Positions 16,538-25,951 of a stretch of 64,000 nt of DNA are shown here, one piece after another. Every line of letters begins with the position of its first letter. Position 1 is the first letter of the stretch. The translations under genes were made by a program, and so were the position numbers. The stretch is taken from contig JBJLAO010000004.1 of assembly GCA_045568635.1 (NCBI GenBank), forward strand, positions 1-64,000, read 5' to 3'. The notes beneath the pieces were generated by a model that was not told the origin of the DNA, searched no databases, and saw only the letters and a list, made by a program, of their open reading frames with translations. This DNA comes from MedAcidi-G1 sp000817085 (GTDB taxonomy: Bacteria; Actinomycetota; Acidimicrobiia; Acidimicrobiales; MedAcidi-G1).

Positions 16538-17767
16538 ATGCAAGAAAATGATCAAACTCCCCACTCTTCTATTCAGGATGAAGAGTCTTTTCGTAGTGCA
16601 GTGGTCGACTTTTTAGAAGAAAACTGTAAACAAATCGGTAAATCTGAATCAGGTTTGGATGATGACCCTGAACGCGTTAAAGAGTGTAAAAGTTTCCAAA
16701 AAGAACTATTTAAAGCGGGATTAGCTGCTCTGTCATACTCCAAAGAATACGGAGGAGGTGGACTAACAAAAAAACATCAGGAACTTTTTGATGAAATAGC
16801 ACGTGATTGGCGTCTTCCTAACGGCCCTTTGTACATATCACACGGAATGTGTCTACCCATGCTGGATCAATACGGAACAGATGAACAGAAAAATACTTTC
16901 ATGAAGGACTGTATCTCTGGAGAGAAAATATGGTGTCAATTGTTTTCCGAGCCTGGTGCCGGATCGGATGTTGCGAGTTTGTCAACACGCGCTAGCAGGG
17001 ATGGTGATGAGTGGGTTATTTCGGGTCAAAAAGTTTGGACATCGGGAGCACACTATGCAGATTTGGGAATGGTTGTAGCTAGAACCGATCCATCGCTTCC
17101 TAAACACAAAGGGCTCTCGATGTTCATAGTCGACTTCACTGACCCAACTGTGGAAGTCAAACCGTTAAAACAGATTTCTGGTGGAAGTGGTTTTAACGAA
17201 GTGTTTTTTAATGAGACAAGAATTTCTTCAAATCGATTACTCGGTGATCTTAATCAAGGCTGGAACCTTGCGGTTTCAATGCTCATGTTCGAGCGCGTTT
17301 CTATAGGTGCTGGTGGAGGTTCCTTGACAGCGGACCGAACTCCAGCACTTATTGAATTAGCAAAAACCTTAGATAAAAACTCTGACCCGTGCATTAGACA
17401 GATGCTCTCTGATCTCTGGATTAGAGAGAAAATTCGCCGCTTTATAGGACAGAGAGTGCGCGACTCTGCGGCGGCTGGACTTGTGCCTGGACCTGAAGGC
17501 TCAATCGCAAAACTTAATGGGTCACTACTAGCTCGACTTTTTCGAAATGCTTCTATGGAAATTGTCGGTACCAGCGGACAAGCTTGGAAGATTGGAGATG
17601 ACGATGCTGAAAAATGGGCTATTGGGTGTTTAGCAGCATCTGGTGTGAGTATCGCAGGTGGAACAGATGAGGTTCAACGCAATATAATCGGAGAAAGAGT
17701 TCTTGGCTTACCCAAAGAACCAGACCCCTTCAAGGGTGCTTCCTGGGATTCTGTTCCGCGAAATTAA
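16538..17767 (+). CDS. Acyl-CoA dehydrogenase
   Basis: A 409-residue FAD enzyme that forms the alpha-beta double bond of an acyl-CoA. Seen: CQLFSEPGAGSDVASLSTRA (FAD/substrate loop, about residues 128-147), DGDEWVISGQKVWTSGA, and the C-terminal GGTDEVQRNIIGERVLGLP. The usual medium-chain catalytic Glu just before G-T is replaced by Gly. An alternative Glu lies in LMFERVSIG, the position used by isovaleryl-CoA dehydrogenase and several actinobacterial FadE proteins, so the enzyme is probably active. It is the first of three such genes in a row; the exact acyl substrate is unknown. Confidence 0.93.
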   Translation: MQENDQTPHSSIQDEESFRSAVVDFLEENCKQIGKSESGLDDDPERVKECKSFQKELFKAGLAALSYSKEYGGGGLTKKHQELFDEIARDWRLPNGPLYISHGMCLPMLDQYGTDEQKNTFMKDCISGEKIWCQLFSEPGAGSDVASLSTRASRDGDEWVISGQKVWTSGAHYADLGMVVARTDPSLPKHKGLSMFIVDFTDPTVEVKPLKQISGGSGFNEVFFNETRISSNRLLGDLNQGWNLAVSMLMFERVSIGAGGGSLTADRTPALIELAKTLDKNSDPCIRQMLSDLWIREKIRRFIGQRVRDSAAAGLVPGPEGSIAKLNGSLLARLFRNASMEIVGTSGQAWKIGDDDAEKWAIGCLAASGVSIAGGTDEVQRNIIGERVLGLPKEPDPFKGASWDSVPRN

Positions 17768-17810
17768 CTTTTCGTTGCATAATTAATAGCTGCTGATTTG
17801 AAAGGTCTAA

Positions 17811-18995
17811 ATGTTTATTGATTTAACTGAAGAACAAAAATCGCTTCGCGAAGAGCTTAAGTCTTACTTCAGTAACTTGATGACTCCTGAAGTCAGAGCT
17901 GAAGTAAAAAGTGCCGACTTTGCAGAAAATATGCCTTACAAGGATCTGATCAGAAAAATTGGAAAAGATGGTTGGCTTGGCGTCGGATGGCCAATTGAAC
18001 ATGGTGGAAAGGGATTTACACCTATTGAACAATACATATTTTTCAATGAATCCCAGGCTGCATGGTGTCCAATTCCTTTTCTAACAACTAACACTGTGGG
18101 TCCAACTATTAGAGAATTCGGCACTAAGGAACAGAAAGATTTTTTCCTTAAAAAGGTTCTAGCAGGGGAAGTTCATTTTTCAATCGGTTATTCCGAACCG
18201 GAAGCTGGAACTGATCTTGCTTCTCTAAAAACTCGAGCGATAAGAGACGGGGATGACTGGATAATCAATGGTCAAAAGCTGTACACAAGTCTTGCCTATA
18301 ATGCAGACTATATTTGGCTCGCTGCTCGAACTGATACTGACGCACCAGGCCATAAAGGAATCACTCTTTTTTTAGTTGACACGAAAGATCCAGGATTCTC
18401 GATACAACCTTTTGAAACTTTTGGTGCTGCAGATACTACGGCAACTTTCTACGACAACGTTAGGGTTCCCGACAGTATGCGGATTGGGGAAATTAACGGG
18501 GGTTGGAATCTAATTACCAGCCAACTCAACCATGAAAGAGTTTCGCTTTTTGCTGCCGGACGGATGATTCGGCTTGTAAGAGATGCAATTGACTGGGCGA
18601 GTGAAAATTTACTACCTGACGGAAGAAGAGTTATCGACCAAGAATGGGTTCAAATAAAACTCGCTGAATGTCGCTCCCTTGTTCGTTATCTTGATCTTCT
18701 CAACTGGGAAGTTGCTTATGCAAATACCAATGGGGAAATGGGTCCCGCAGATGCATCGGCGATAAAGGTTCACGGTTCAGAATCTATGCACCGTATTTAC
18801 ACACAACTTACTGAAGTTATTGGCACTACTGGCCACTTGATTGAAGGTGACTCAGGATCAGATCTTGCGTCACAAATAGAAAACGGCTATAGATCCGTTT
18901 GGGTTTTAACTTTTGGTGGGGGTACCAACGAAATACAAAGAGACATAATTGGAATGGCCGGACTGGGTCTGCCAAGAGAGAAAAGAAGAAGATGA
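17811..18995 (+). CDS. Acyl-CoA dehydrogenase, probable catalytic subunit of a heteromer
   Basis: A 394-residue acyl-CoA dehydrogenase. Seen: IGYSEPEAGTDLASLKTRA, DGDDWIINGQKLYTSLA, LNHERVSLFAAGR with a Glu in the isovaleryl-CoA-dehydrogenase position, and the C-terminal TFGGGTNEIQRDIIGMAGLG. This form is frequent in actinobacterial FadE pairs used for steroid and other polycyclic side-chain degradation. The next gene starts 11 bases after the stop and encodes a shorter dehydrogenase without that Glu, so I infer an alpha2beta2 enzyme. Confidence 0.92.
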   Translation: MFIDLTEEQKSLREELKSYFSNLMTPEVRAEVKSADFAENMPYKDLIRKIGKDGWLGVGWPIEHGGKGFTPIEQYIFFNESQAAWCPIPFLTTNTVGPTIREFGTKEQKDFFLKKVLAGEVHFSIGYSEPEAGTDLASLKTRAIRDGDDWIINGQKLYTSLAYNADYIWLAARTDTDAPGHKGITLFLVDTKDPGFSIQPFETFGAADTTATFYDNVRVPDSMRIGEINGGWNLITSQLNHERVSLFAAGRMIRLVRDAIDWASENLLPDGRRVIDQEWVQIKLAECRSLVRYLDLLNWEVAYANTNGEMGPADASAIKVHGSESMHRIYTQLTEVIGTTGHLIEGDSGSDLASQIENGYRSVWVLTFGGGTNEIQRDIIGMAGLGLPREKRRR

Positions 18996-19005
18996 GGGTT
19001 GAATA

Positions 19006-20085
19006 ATGAACTTTGATCTCACGGAAGAGCAAAATGAAATTGCGGAATTAGCTGCACGCATTCTGGATGACCACATAGATATAGAGGTTTTGAGAAAAAC
19101 AGAAGAATCTCAAGATTGGTTTGATAGAGAACTTTGGGAAAAATTTGTTTCTTCAGGGTTAATAGGAGCGACGATAAAAGAAGACGTTGGGGGTGCTGGT
19201 CTGGACATTCTCGCCCTCGTCTGCTTGCTCCGTGCGCAGGGACAACATGTAGCCCCTATCCCTCTATTACCAACTTTGGTTTCGGCTATGACGGTAGACA
19301 AATTCGGCACCGACGATAAGAGAGAGTCTTTGCTGCCAGAAATTGTAAACGGTTCAAAACTATTAACTTTCGCATCCCAAGAATTTTTGAATGATCACTT
19401 CATGGAACCGGTTACTTCTTACGAAAATGGGCTTATAACAGGTACGAAGATTGTCGTCGAATATGCAAACCATGCCGATTCAGTTCTAGTAACAGCTATA
19501 GATGGTGACGAGCCTGTAGTTTGCATAGTGGATCTGAAAGATCCAAATATCACTATGCGTGCAACCGACTCAACACGGGGTGAGCCTCTCTGGGAGTTGT
19601 CTTTTGAGAAAACGGCTGCTGATAAAATAGGAGGAAGGGAAAGCGTCTACTGGCTTTTCCAGATTTTGCTAGTTAGCCTTTGCGCCGTCCAGTTAGGGGT
19701 GACTGAAACAGCGCTCAAAATGACAGCCTCCTATACGAGTGAAAGGGAACAATTCGGAAGACCGCTTGCTACTTTTCAGGCAGTGACACAGCGTTTGGCG
19801 GACCAATTCATAAATGTTGGTGGTATCAGACTCACAACATTTTCTGCCGCATGGCGTCTGAGCGTAGATATTGACGCTCTAGAAGATATTCTGATCGCTA
19901 AATGGTGGGCTTCAGAGCGAGCCACAGAAATCGCGCACGCTACGCAACATTGTCATGGTGGAATGGGTGTTTCAAAAGATTACCCTCTCTACCGTTACAC
20001 CCTTTGGAACAAGCACATCACCACCTCACTAGGAGCAGGGACTCAGACATTGCGTTCTCTAGGCTCCTTTTTAGCTTCAAATTAA
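19006..20085 (+). CDS. Acyl-CoA dehydrogenase, probable non-catalytic partner subunit
   Basis: A 359-residue, short acyl-CoA dehydrogenase. The FAD-contacting SEREQFGRPLATFQAVTQRL (about residues 244-263) is kept. Where the preceding gene has HERVSL this one reads LCAVQLG, without Glu, and the C-terminus SLGAGTQTLRS also lacks an acidic base. In known actinobacterial heterotetramers (FadE26-27, FadE28-29) one subunit has the base and the other supplies part of the FAD site, so this looks like the second type. It directly precedes the mycothione-reductase-like gene (4 bases). Confidence 0.9.
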   Translation: MNFDLTEEQNEIAELAARILDDHIDIEVLRKTEESQDWFDRELWEKFVSSGLIGATIKEDVGGAGLDILALVCLLRAQGQHVAPIPLLPTLVSAMTVDKFGTDDKRESLLPEIVNGSKLLTFASQEFLNDHFMEPVTSYENGLITGTKIVVEYANHADSVLVTAIDGDEPVVCIVDLKDPNITMRATDSTRGEPLWELSFEKTAADKIGGRESVYWLFQILLVSLCAVQLGVTETALKMTASYTSEREQFGRPLATFQAVTQRLADQFINVGGIRLTTFSAAWRLSVDIDALEDILIAKWWASERATEIAHATQHCHGGMGVSKDYPLYRYTLWNKHITTSLGAGTQTLRSLGSFLASN

Positions 20086-20089
20086 AAAG

Positions 20090-21445
20090 ATGCACCACCA
20101 CGACCTCCTTATCATTGGAGCAGGATCAGGCAACACTATTATTGGACCTGAACACGACCACCTCAATATTGCAATAGCAGAACCAGCCGAATTTGGCGGA
20201 ACATGCATGAATCGTGGATGCATACCTTCAAAAATGCTTGTTTATGCAGCAGACCTTTCGCTCTACGCTCAAACGGCAAATAAACTGGGTGTTAACTCTT
20301 CATTTTCTGGCGTCGAATGGGAAGAAATCCAAACACGAATTTTTGGGAGAATAGACCCAATCGCCGAAGCCGGTCTCAATTATCGTGAAAGTCTTGAAAA
20401 TGTGACGGTCTATAAAGATAAAGCTTCGTTTATCTCTGAAAACACTCTTTCGATAGGTGAAGAGATAATTTCGGCTAATCAGATAGTCATAGCTGCGGGT
20501 GCTCACCCTGACATTCCCCAACTGCCTGGATTACAAGAAACACCCTTTCATACTTCCGATTCCATAATGAGGATTAGCCAACTGCCCGATCGAATTGTAA
20601 TTATTGGTGGTGGGTTTATCGCAATCGAAATGGCTCATGTCTTTGGAGCGTTTGGTTCTGAAGTGGTAATGATTTTGCGTAGCAACGAATTCTTAAGGGA
20701 AGCCGACTCCTCTATCAGGGAACGCATCTCAGAGATATACAAAAATAGATTTACTGTCCATTTTTCTGAGGAAGTCGAACACGTTTCACACGAGGGCAAA
20801 TTTTTTATTAAATTGAAACGAGAAAGCGATATAGAAGCTGACGAACTTTTGATAGCAACTGGTCGTAACCCCAATACCGTCTTTTTGGAACCTGAAAAAG
20901 GTGGTGTTCTTTGTAATGAATCTGGTTACATCATAACCGATGAGCATCTGCGTACTTCCGCTACTGGAGTTTGGGCTTTAGGCGATATAACAAATCCTCT
21001 TCAATTAAAACATACTGCTAATGCCGAGGCGAGAGTAATTTCCCATAACTTGCTAAATCCGGAGGATTTAATAAAGATTGACCGTTCTGTAACCCCTAAA
21101 GCAGTCTTCGGTAATCCACAAATAGCTAGTGCGGGTTTTAGTGAAGATGAGCTTTTGAGAGATAACGTCCCTCACTTGAAATCTATTAGAGAATATTCCG
21201 ATACTGCATTCGGTTGGGCAATGGAAGATGAACAGGGCTTTGTGAAACTTTTAATTGACCCCAGTACCCGTCTTCTACTCGGTGCTCACATTATTGGTTA
21301 TCAGGCGTCCACTCTTATTCAACAATTAGTAACTGCTATGAATTTTTCAATAACTGTTGATGAATTAGCACGCAATCAACTTTATGTTCACCCAGCTCTA
21401 CCTGAAGTTATAGAACAAGCATTACTAGGTTTTGAAGAAAAATAG
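20090..21445 (+). CDS. mtr: Mycothione reductase-like pyridine nucleotide-disulfide oxidoreductase
   Basis: A 451-residue FAD/NADPH disulfide reductase. Seen: FAD Rossmann LLIIGAGSGNTII, redox-active pair in EFGGTCMNRGCIPSKM (Cys39 and Cys44), FGRIDPIAEAG, the second nucleotide fold VIIGGGFIAIEMA, TGRNPN, ALGDI, and the dimer-domain His-Pro in LYVHPALPEVIEQAL. Overall pattern, including GSGN at the start and IDPIAEAG, fits mycothione reductase rather than lipoamide dehydrogenase. Mycothiol is restricted to Actinobacteria, so this also supports the taxonomic call. It lies within the acyl-CoA dehydrogenase series, and its last bases overlap the region before the next SDR. Confidence 0.85.
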   Translation: MHHHDLLIIGAGSGNTIIGPEHDHLNIAIAEPAEFGGTCMNRGCIPSKMLVYAADLSLYAQTANKLGVNSSFSGVEWEEIQTRIFGRIDPIAEAGLNYRESLENVTVYKDKASFISENTLSIGEEIISANQIVIAAGAHPDIPQLPGLQETPFHTSDSIMRISQLPDRIVIIGGGFIAIEMAHVFGAFGSEVVMILRSNEFLREADSSIRERISEIYKNRFTVHFSEEVEHVSHEGKFFIKLKRESDIEADELLIATGRNPNTVFLEPEKGGVLCNESGYIITDEHLRTSATGVWALGDITNPLQLKHTANAEARVISHNLLNPEDLIKIDRSVTPKAVFGNPQIASAGFSEDELLRDNVPHLKSIREYSDTAFGWAMEDEQGFVKLLIDPSTRLLLGAHIIGYQASTLIQQLVTAMNFSITVDELARNQLYVHPALPEVIEQALLGFEEK

Positions 21446-21458
21446 AACAGGAAAACTT

Positions 21459-22319
21459 ATGAAAGAACTAAATAGAGAAACCGCACTGATAACCGGTGGT
21501 GCTTCCGGAATAGGACTTTCAACAGGAAAACGTTTAGCCGAAGCGGGAATGAACGTAGTTCTAGCTGATGTTGAAGTACCGGTTCTGAATGAAGCTGTGG
21601 CTGAACTGGGAGAACTCGGCTATAAAGCAATGGGTATTCATTGTGATGTAAGCGATATGGCTTCTATGGAAGAAATGAAAAATCAGATTGAAAAGGAATT
21701 CGGTAACCCTAAAGTGGTCTGCCTTAACGCTGGTGTCGGATTTGGTTCTTCTATCTCAGAAGCAACAATACGTGACTGGGAATGGGTTGTGGGTGTAAAC
21801 CTATGGGGAGTTGTAAATGGTTTATGCACCTTTCTTCCAGATATAAAAAAAATGGGTGAAGGACATATTGTTATGACCTCCTCTATCGCTGGACATATAT
21901 CTGTTCCGAACCTTGGCCCTTACAGCGCAACAAAGTTTGCAGTCGTATCTATAGCTGAAACGCTCCGTCAGGAGTTACTAGCAGAAAATTCTAAAGTGGG
22001 TGTCAGTTGTCTTTGCCCAGGATTTGTATCGACAAATATTTGGGATTCAGAAAGAAACCGCCCGGAGAATCTACTTAACAACTCTGGTGATGAATCAACT
22101 GATGAAGAATTTCTTCAGAGGGAAGCTTTCATGGAGTGGATGAACGCTAATGCTAAGCAACCTTCCGAAGTAGCCGAACTTGTGTACCAGGCTATTTCTA
22201 ATAATAAGTTTTGGATTTTCACTGATGACCAGCATCTGAATGGAGTTAAAGCAAGACACTCTTCAATAGTGAGCGGTGAGGAATTGCCGTGGCCTGCACC
22301 ACCTCTAATAGATCTCTAA
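21459..22319 (+). CDS. Short-chain dehydrogenase/reductase
   Basis: A 286-residue SDR with TGGASGIGLS (cofactor), LNAGVGFG in place of NNAG, the Ser of MTSSIAG, and YSATKFAV with Tyr and Lys. The C-terminal extension (about residues 190-286) resembles the variable substrate-binding region of SDRs that act on larger alcohols. The start is ATG 21459 behind AGGAAAACTT; a start nine codons upstream would overlap the reductase gene. It is the last plus-strand gene of the catabolic series and converges with the acyl-CoA synthetase. Confidence 0.9.
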   Translation: MKELNRETALITGGASGIGLSTGKRLAEAGMNVVLADVEVPVLNEAVAELGELGYKAMGIHCDVSDMASMEEMKNQIEKEFGNPKVVCLNAGVGFGSSISEATIRDWEWVVGVNLWGVVNGLCTFLPDIKKMGEGHIVMTSSIAGHISVPNLGPYSATKFAVVSIAETLRQELLAENSKVGVSCLCPGFVSTNIWDSERNRPENLLNNSGDESTDEEFLQREAFMEWMNANAKQPSEVAELVYQAISNNKFWIFTDDQHLNGVKARHSSIVSGEELPWPAPPLIDL

Positions 22320-22320
22320 A

Positions 22321-23943
22321 CTATAAAGATTGGGCTGTCTCACGTGCCCACCTGTAGTCAGATTTTCCGTTGGGTCCACGTTTCAGTTTTTCAACGAAGA
22401 CCACACTTTTGGGCACTTTGTATCCTGCTAAGCGTTCTTTTACATCGTTTAGTAACTCCGCCTCTTCAAGCGTTTCACCTTTTTTCACCTCTACAACTGC
22501 AGTCACTGCTTGACCCCAACGCTCATCAGGAAGACCTACGACATTGCAATCAATGACTAAGGGATTGATTTTCAAAGCTTCTTCGACTTCCTCGGGGAAA
22601 ACCTTTTCTCCTCCTGTATTAATACACTCTGATCCTCTACCTAGAAGTGTGATAGAACCATCTTTCTCAACTGAGGCCCAATCGCCTGGTATTGACCATC
22701 TCCGACCGTTAATAGTGGGAAAGGTCAATTCTGTTTTTTCAGAATCTTTGTAATATCCAACAGGCAAAGGATAGCCGAGCGCGAGTTTTCCAGTCTTATT
22801 CGATCCGGGTTCAATTTCCACACCATCTTCTGAAAGAACTCTTGTGTGTTCTCCAAGAAAAAATTTGGCTGTTCCCGTATCCTTCTTCCTTCTCGAAGTC
22901 ACATGTTTACCCATTCCAGTTCCTTCACTAGAACCTAATGCATCCAAAATAGTGCAACTGTGAAGGTTCAGGAGGCGCTCTTTCAAAGGGGCACTGAACA
23001 TAACCCCAGATGACATCACTAACCGAAGGGAGGAAATGTCCCTAGCAGTACCGTTTTCCAATGACATCTCGAGTTCATCAATCATGGGTCGAGCAAATGC
23101 ATCACCGACAATCGTAAGCATCGTTATTCTGCACTTTTCTACCATTTCCCAGAGTTCTTTGGGATCAAACGTTCTCGAAGAAAGCGTGGCTACTAAACCT
23201 CCATGTGTATGGGTGCCCAAAGCAGTCAGGCTTGAAGTTCCATGCATTAGTGGTGCAGCACAAAGTTGTCTTATCTCTTTAGCATCGTCCGTAACTATTT
23301 TCGCTATTTTGGCGGCTTCTTCAGAACTTTCCGGAACTCTCGCTCCGAGTGAACGAAAAGTTTCTGCCATCCCTCCCATAAGTCCAGCGTGCGACCACAT
23401 GACCGCTTTCGGACTGCCAGTCGTACCGCCTGTGTAGAGAAACCACAAGTCCTCTCCTGATCTTTCAATACGCTGAAGTGGTTCATTATTTACAGCATCT
23501 TCGTAATTGATAATCCAATCCTCGGGGACACCTTCACCGATTCTTATAAAAACCTTCAGTTTCGGACATCTTGAACGAACAGACTCAACTCGCCCAGTCA
23601 AACTTGAATCAAATATAACGGCCTCAGCATCGGCATTATTCAAAATGTAAGCCAGCTCTTCGTCAAGATAACGGTAATTAACGTTTGCTGGAATCGCTCT
23701 TATTTTGAAAGCGGCAAATTGACCTTCTAAATACTCCGAGCCGTTGTAACAATAAAAAGCTACTTTTGAATCACGTTTCAGACCTTTTTCAGAAAAAGTT
23801 TTTGCTAAAGAAGCTGAACGTTTTTCAAATTCTTCCCAAGATTCTGAATTCTCACCCGAATAGATAGCTGTTAGATCCCCTATTTGGTCGCTGATAGCTT
23901 CCCATGCAGTAGCGATATTTAGATTTCCATAAGTAGCAGACAC
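22321..23943 (-). CDS. Acyl-CoA synthetase (AMP-forming)
   Basis: A 540-residue adenylate-forming ligase that activates a carboxylic acid to its CoA thioester. Seen: the P-loop YTGGTTGSPKAVMWSHAG (about residues 172-189), the A5-like DALGSSEGTGMG, the A7/A8 region with PGDWASVEKDGSITLLGRG, the hinge, and the C-terminal Lys in GPNGKSDYRW. This is the FadD type common in actinobacterial lipid and steroid catabolism. It converges with the SDR (one base between stops) and diverges from aroC. Together with the neighbouring dehydrogenases it would supply the acyl-CoA substrate. Confidence 0.93.
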   Translation of the reverse strand: MSATYGNLNIATAWEAISDQIGDLTAIYSGENSESWEEFEKRSASLAKTFSEKGLKRDSKVAFYCYNGSEYLEGQFAAFKIRAIPANVNYRYLDEELAYILNNADAEAVIFDSSLTGRVESVRSRCPKLKVFIRIGEGVPEDWIINYEDAVNNEPLQRIERSGEDLWFLYTGGTTGSPKAVMWSHAGLMGGMAETFRSLGARVPESSEEAAKIAKIVTDDAKEIRQLCAAPLMHGTSSLTALGTHTHGGLVATLSSRTFDPKELWEMVEKCRITMLTIVGDAFARPMIDELEMSLENGTARDISSLRLVMSSGVMFSAPLKERLLNLHSCTILDALGSSEGTGMGKHVTSRRKKDTGTAKFFLGEHTRVLSEDGVEIEPGSNKTGKLALGYPLPVGYYKDSEKTELTFPTINGRRWSIPGDWASVEKDGSITLLGRGSECINTGGEKVFPEEVEEALKINPLVIDCNVVGLPDERWGQAVTAVVEVKKGETLEEAELLNDVKERLAGYKVPKSVVFVEKLKRGPNGKSDYRWARETAQSL

Positions 23944-24010
23944 GCTTTGAGGTTACCGCACACATTTAATTAGACCTAGCGTGACCCTAAAGCCCTCTAT
24001 GATCTATGTA

Positions 24011-25099
24011 ATGGGAAACACTTTTGGTTCTTTATTTAAAATATCCACATGGGGCGAAAGTCACGGAGGGGGTGTCGGCGTAGTCATCGACGGTTGTCCT
24101 TCTTTACTTTCCTTAAAGGAAGACGATATTCAGCGCGATCTAGACAGGAGACGTCCGGGGCAAAGCAAAATTACGACTCAACGTGCTGAATCAGATACTG
24201 CAGAAATACTTTCAGGCGTATTCGAAGGAAAAACGCTTGGAACTCCTATTGCGATTTTGGTCAGAAACGAAGATGCAAAACCTGCCGCATACGATCACTT
24301 AAAAGATGCTTATAGACCCTCACATGCCGATTTCACTTACGACGCGAAATACGGCATCCGGAACTGGCAAGGAGGAGGACGTTCAAGCGCACGCGAAACA
24401 ATAGGAAGAGTGGCTGCTGGAGCTGTAGCCAGAGCGCTTTTAAATGAATCCACAAACATGGAAGTACTTGCATGGGTTTCACAAATTCACGACATAAAAG
24501 CAGATGTGCAATCTGAGACTGTCAGTATTGAAGATATTGAGGCTGAAATAACTCGGTGCCCAGACCGAGAAGCATCCGAAACAATGATTTCCGCAATAAC
24601 TGAAGCTAGGAAAAATGGTGACTCACTCGGTGGCATCGTAACATGTCTTGTAAGGGGCGTCCCTGCGGGTCTTGGGGTCCCTGTTTTTGACCGAATCGAA
24701 GCTGATCTCGCTAAAGCTATGCTTTCATTACCTGCTTCAAAAGGTTTTGATATAGGGAGTGGATTCTCTGCTGTAGAAATGACTGGAAGCGAGCATAACG
24801 ACGCTTTTGAACCTGGTGCTTCCATGCCAGTCACTGCATCTAACTATTCGGGTGGTGTTCAGGGTGGAATTACGAATGGTTCAGAAATTATATTCCGCGT
24901 TGCATTCAAACCTACTGCAACGATTTCATCTCCTCAGAAAACAGTTGATAATAGTAACAATCCCATCACTCTAGAAGCGAAAGGAAGACACGATCCGTGT
25001 GTCCTTCCGCGCGCTGTGCCTATGGTAGAGGCCATGACTCTTCTTGTCATGGCGGATCATTGGCTCAGAAATCAATCTTCACGAATTGCTACTAAATGA
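24011..25099 (+). CDS. aroC: Chorismate synthase
   Basis: A 362-residue enzyme that makes chorismate from EPSP with reduced FMN, the last step of the shikimate pathway. Seen: WGESHGGGVGVVIDGCP, DLDRRRPGQSKITTQR, NWQGGGRSSARET, and SGGVQGGITNG, all family signatures. I start it at ATG 24011 (MGNTFGSLFKISTWGESHG) because the family begins (M)xGNTFG; upstream ATG 23999 is possible but less typical. No other shikimate genes are adjacent. Confidence 0.96.
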   Translation: MGNTFGSLFKISTWGESHGGGVGVVIDGCPSLLSLKEDDIQRDLDRRRPGQSKITTQRAESDTAEILSGVFEGKTLGTPIAILVRNEDAKPAAYDHLKDAYRPSHADFTYDAKYGIRNWQGGGRSSARETIGRVAAGAVARALLNESTNMEVLAWVSQIHDIKADVQSETVSIEDIEAEITRCPDREASETMISAITEARKNGDSLGGIVTCLVRGVPAGLGVPVFDRIEADLAKAMLSLPASKGFDIGSGFSAVEMTGSEHNDAFEPGASMPVTASNYSGGVQGGITNGSEIIFRVAFKPTATISSPQKTVDNSNNPITLEAKGRHDPCVLPRAVPMVEAMTLLVMADHWLRNQSSRIATK

Positions 25100-25131
25100 G
25101 ATTTGTACTCACGCTCAATTAAACTACTAAA

Positions 25132-25947
25132 ATGGGAAATGACATGAACAATAACGAAGAAACCGAAGCTTCACAGAGGTTTCAGACGAGCCTGCCTTTG
25201 ATGCATGAAATGCCTATTTTTAAAAACCTTGAAGATGAAAGACAACATAGAAAAGAGCGACTAGCCGCAGCTTTCCGAATTTTTGGTCGTTATGGCTTCA
25301 GTGAAGGAGTGGCCGGACACATAACAGCGAGAGACCCAGAGGAAACAGAGTGTTTTTGGGTTAATCCATTCGGAATGAATTTCAGTCATATATCAGTTTC
25401 TGATCTTCTATTAGTTGACCATAATGGCGAGGTAATCGAAGGAGATTATGCTGTGAATCAAGCAGCATTTGCCATTCATTCTGGCATCCATATGGAAAGG
25501 CCTGAGATTGTTGCAGCAGCGCACTCTCATTCGCTTTTTGGCAAGGCATTCTCATCGCTTGGAAAAACCCTTGACCCATTAACGCAAGATAGTTGCATAT
25601 TTTATAACAACCATGTTTTGTTCGATGATTTCACAGGAGTGGTACTTGATCCACTTGAAGGTAAAAGAATCGCTGCAGCTCTAGGCCACTGCAAGGCCGC
25701 AATACTCAAAAATCACGGTCTTTTAACATTAGGTGAAACAGTCGATGAAGCACTTTGGCTTTTTGTCACGATGGAAAGAACTTGTCAAGCACAGCTACTC
25801 GCAGAAGCTGCTGGAGCTACTCAACTTATAGACGATGAAACGGCAAATTTAACTAATAAACAAATTGGTAATGCTTTTTCGGGTTGGTTCAGTTCCCAAC
25901 CATTATTTGACAAAATATTGATTGATGAACCTGATTTACTTGACTAG
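25132..25947 (+). CDS. Class II aldolase/adducin family protein
   Basis: A 271-residue class II aldolase-fold protein. Seen: RYGFSEGVAGHITARDPE, the zinc-binding His pair in AAAHSHSLFGKAFS, a third His in KNHGLLTLGETVDEA, and a typical C-terminal helical region (TMERTCQAQLLAEAAGA). Members are sugar-phosphate aldolases/epimerases, decarboxylases or non-enzymatic; the substrate is not evident here. The start is ATG 25132, with ATG 25144 as alternative. It is on the same strand as aroC, 32 bases after it. Confidence 0.87.
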   Translation: MGNDMNNNEETEASQRFQTSLPLMHEMPIFKNLEDERQHRKERLAAAFRIFGRYGFSEGVAGHITARDPEETECFWVNPFGMNFSHISVSDLLLVDHNGEVIEGDYAVNQAAFAIHSGIHMERPEIVAAAHSHSLFGKAFSSLGKTLDPLTQDSCIFYNNHVLFDDFTGVVLDPLEGKRIAAALGHCKAAILKNHGLLTLGETVDEALWLFVTMERTCQAQLLAEAAGATQLIDDETANLTNKQIGNAFSGWFSSQPLFDKILIDEPDLLD

Positions 25948-25951
25948 CACC

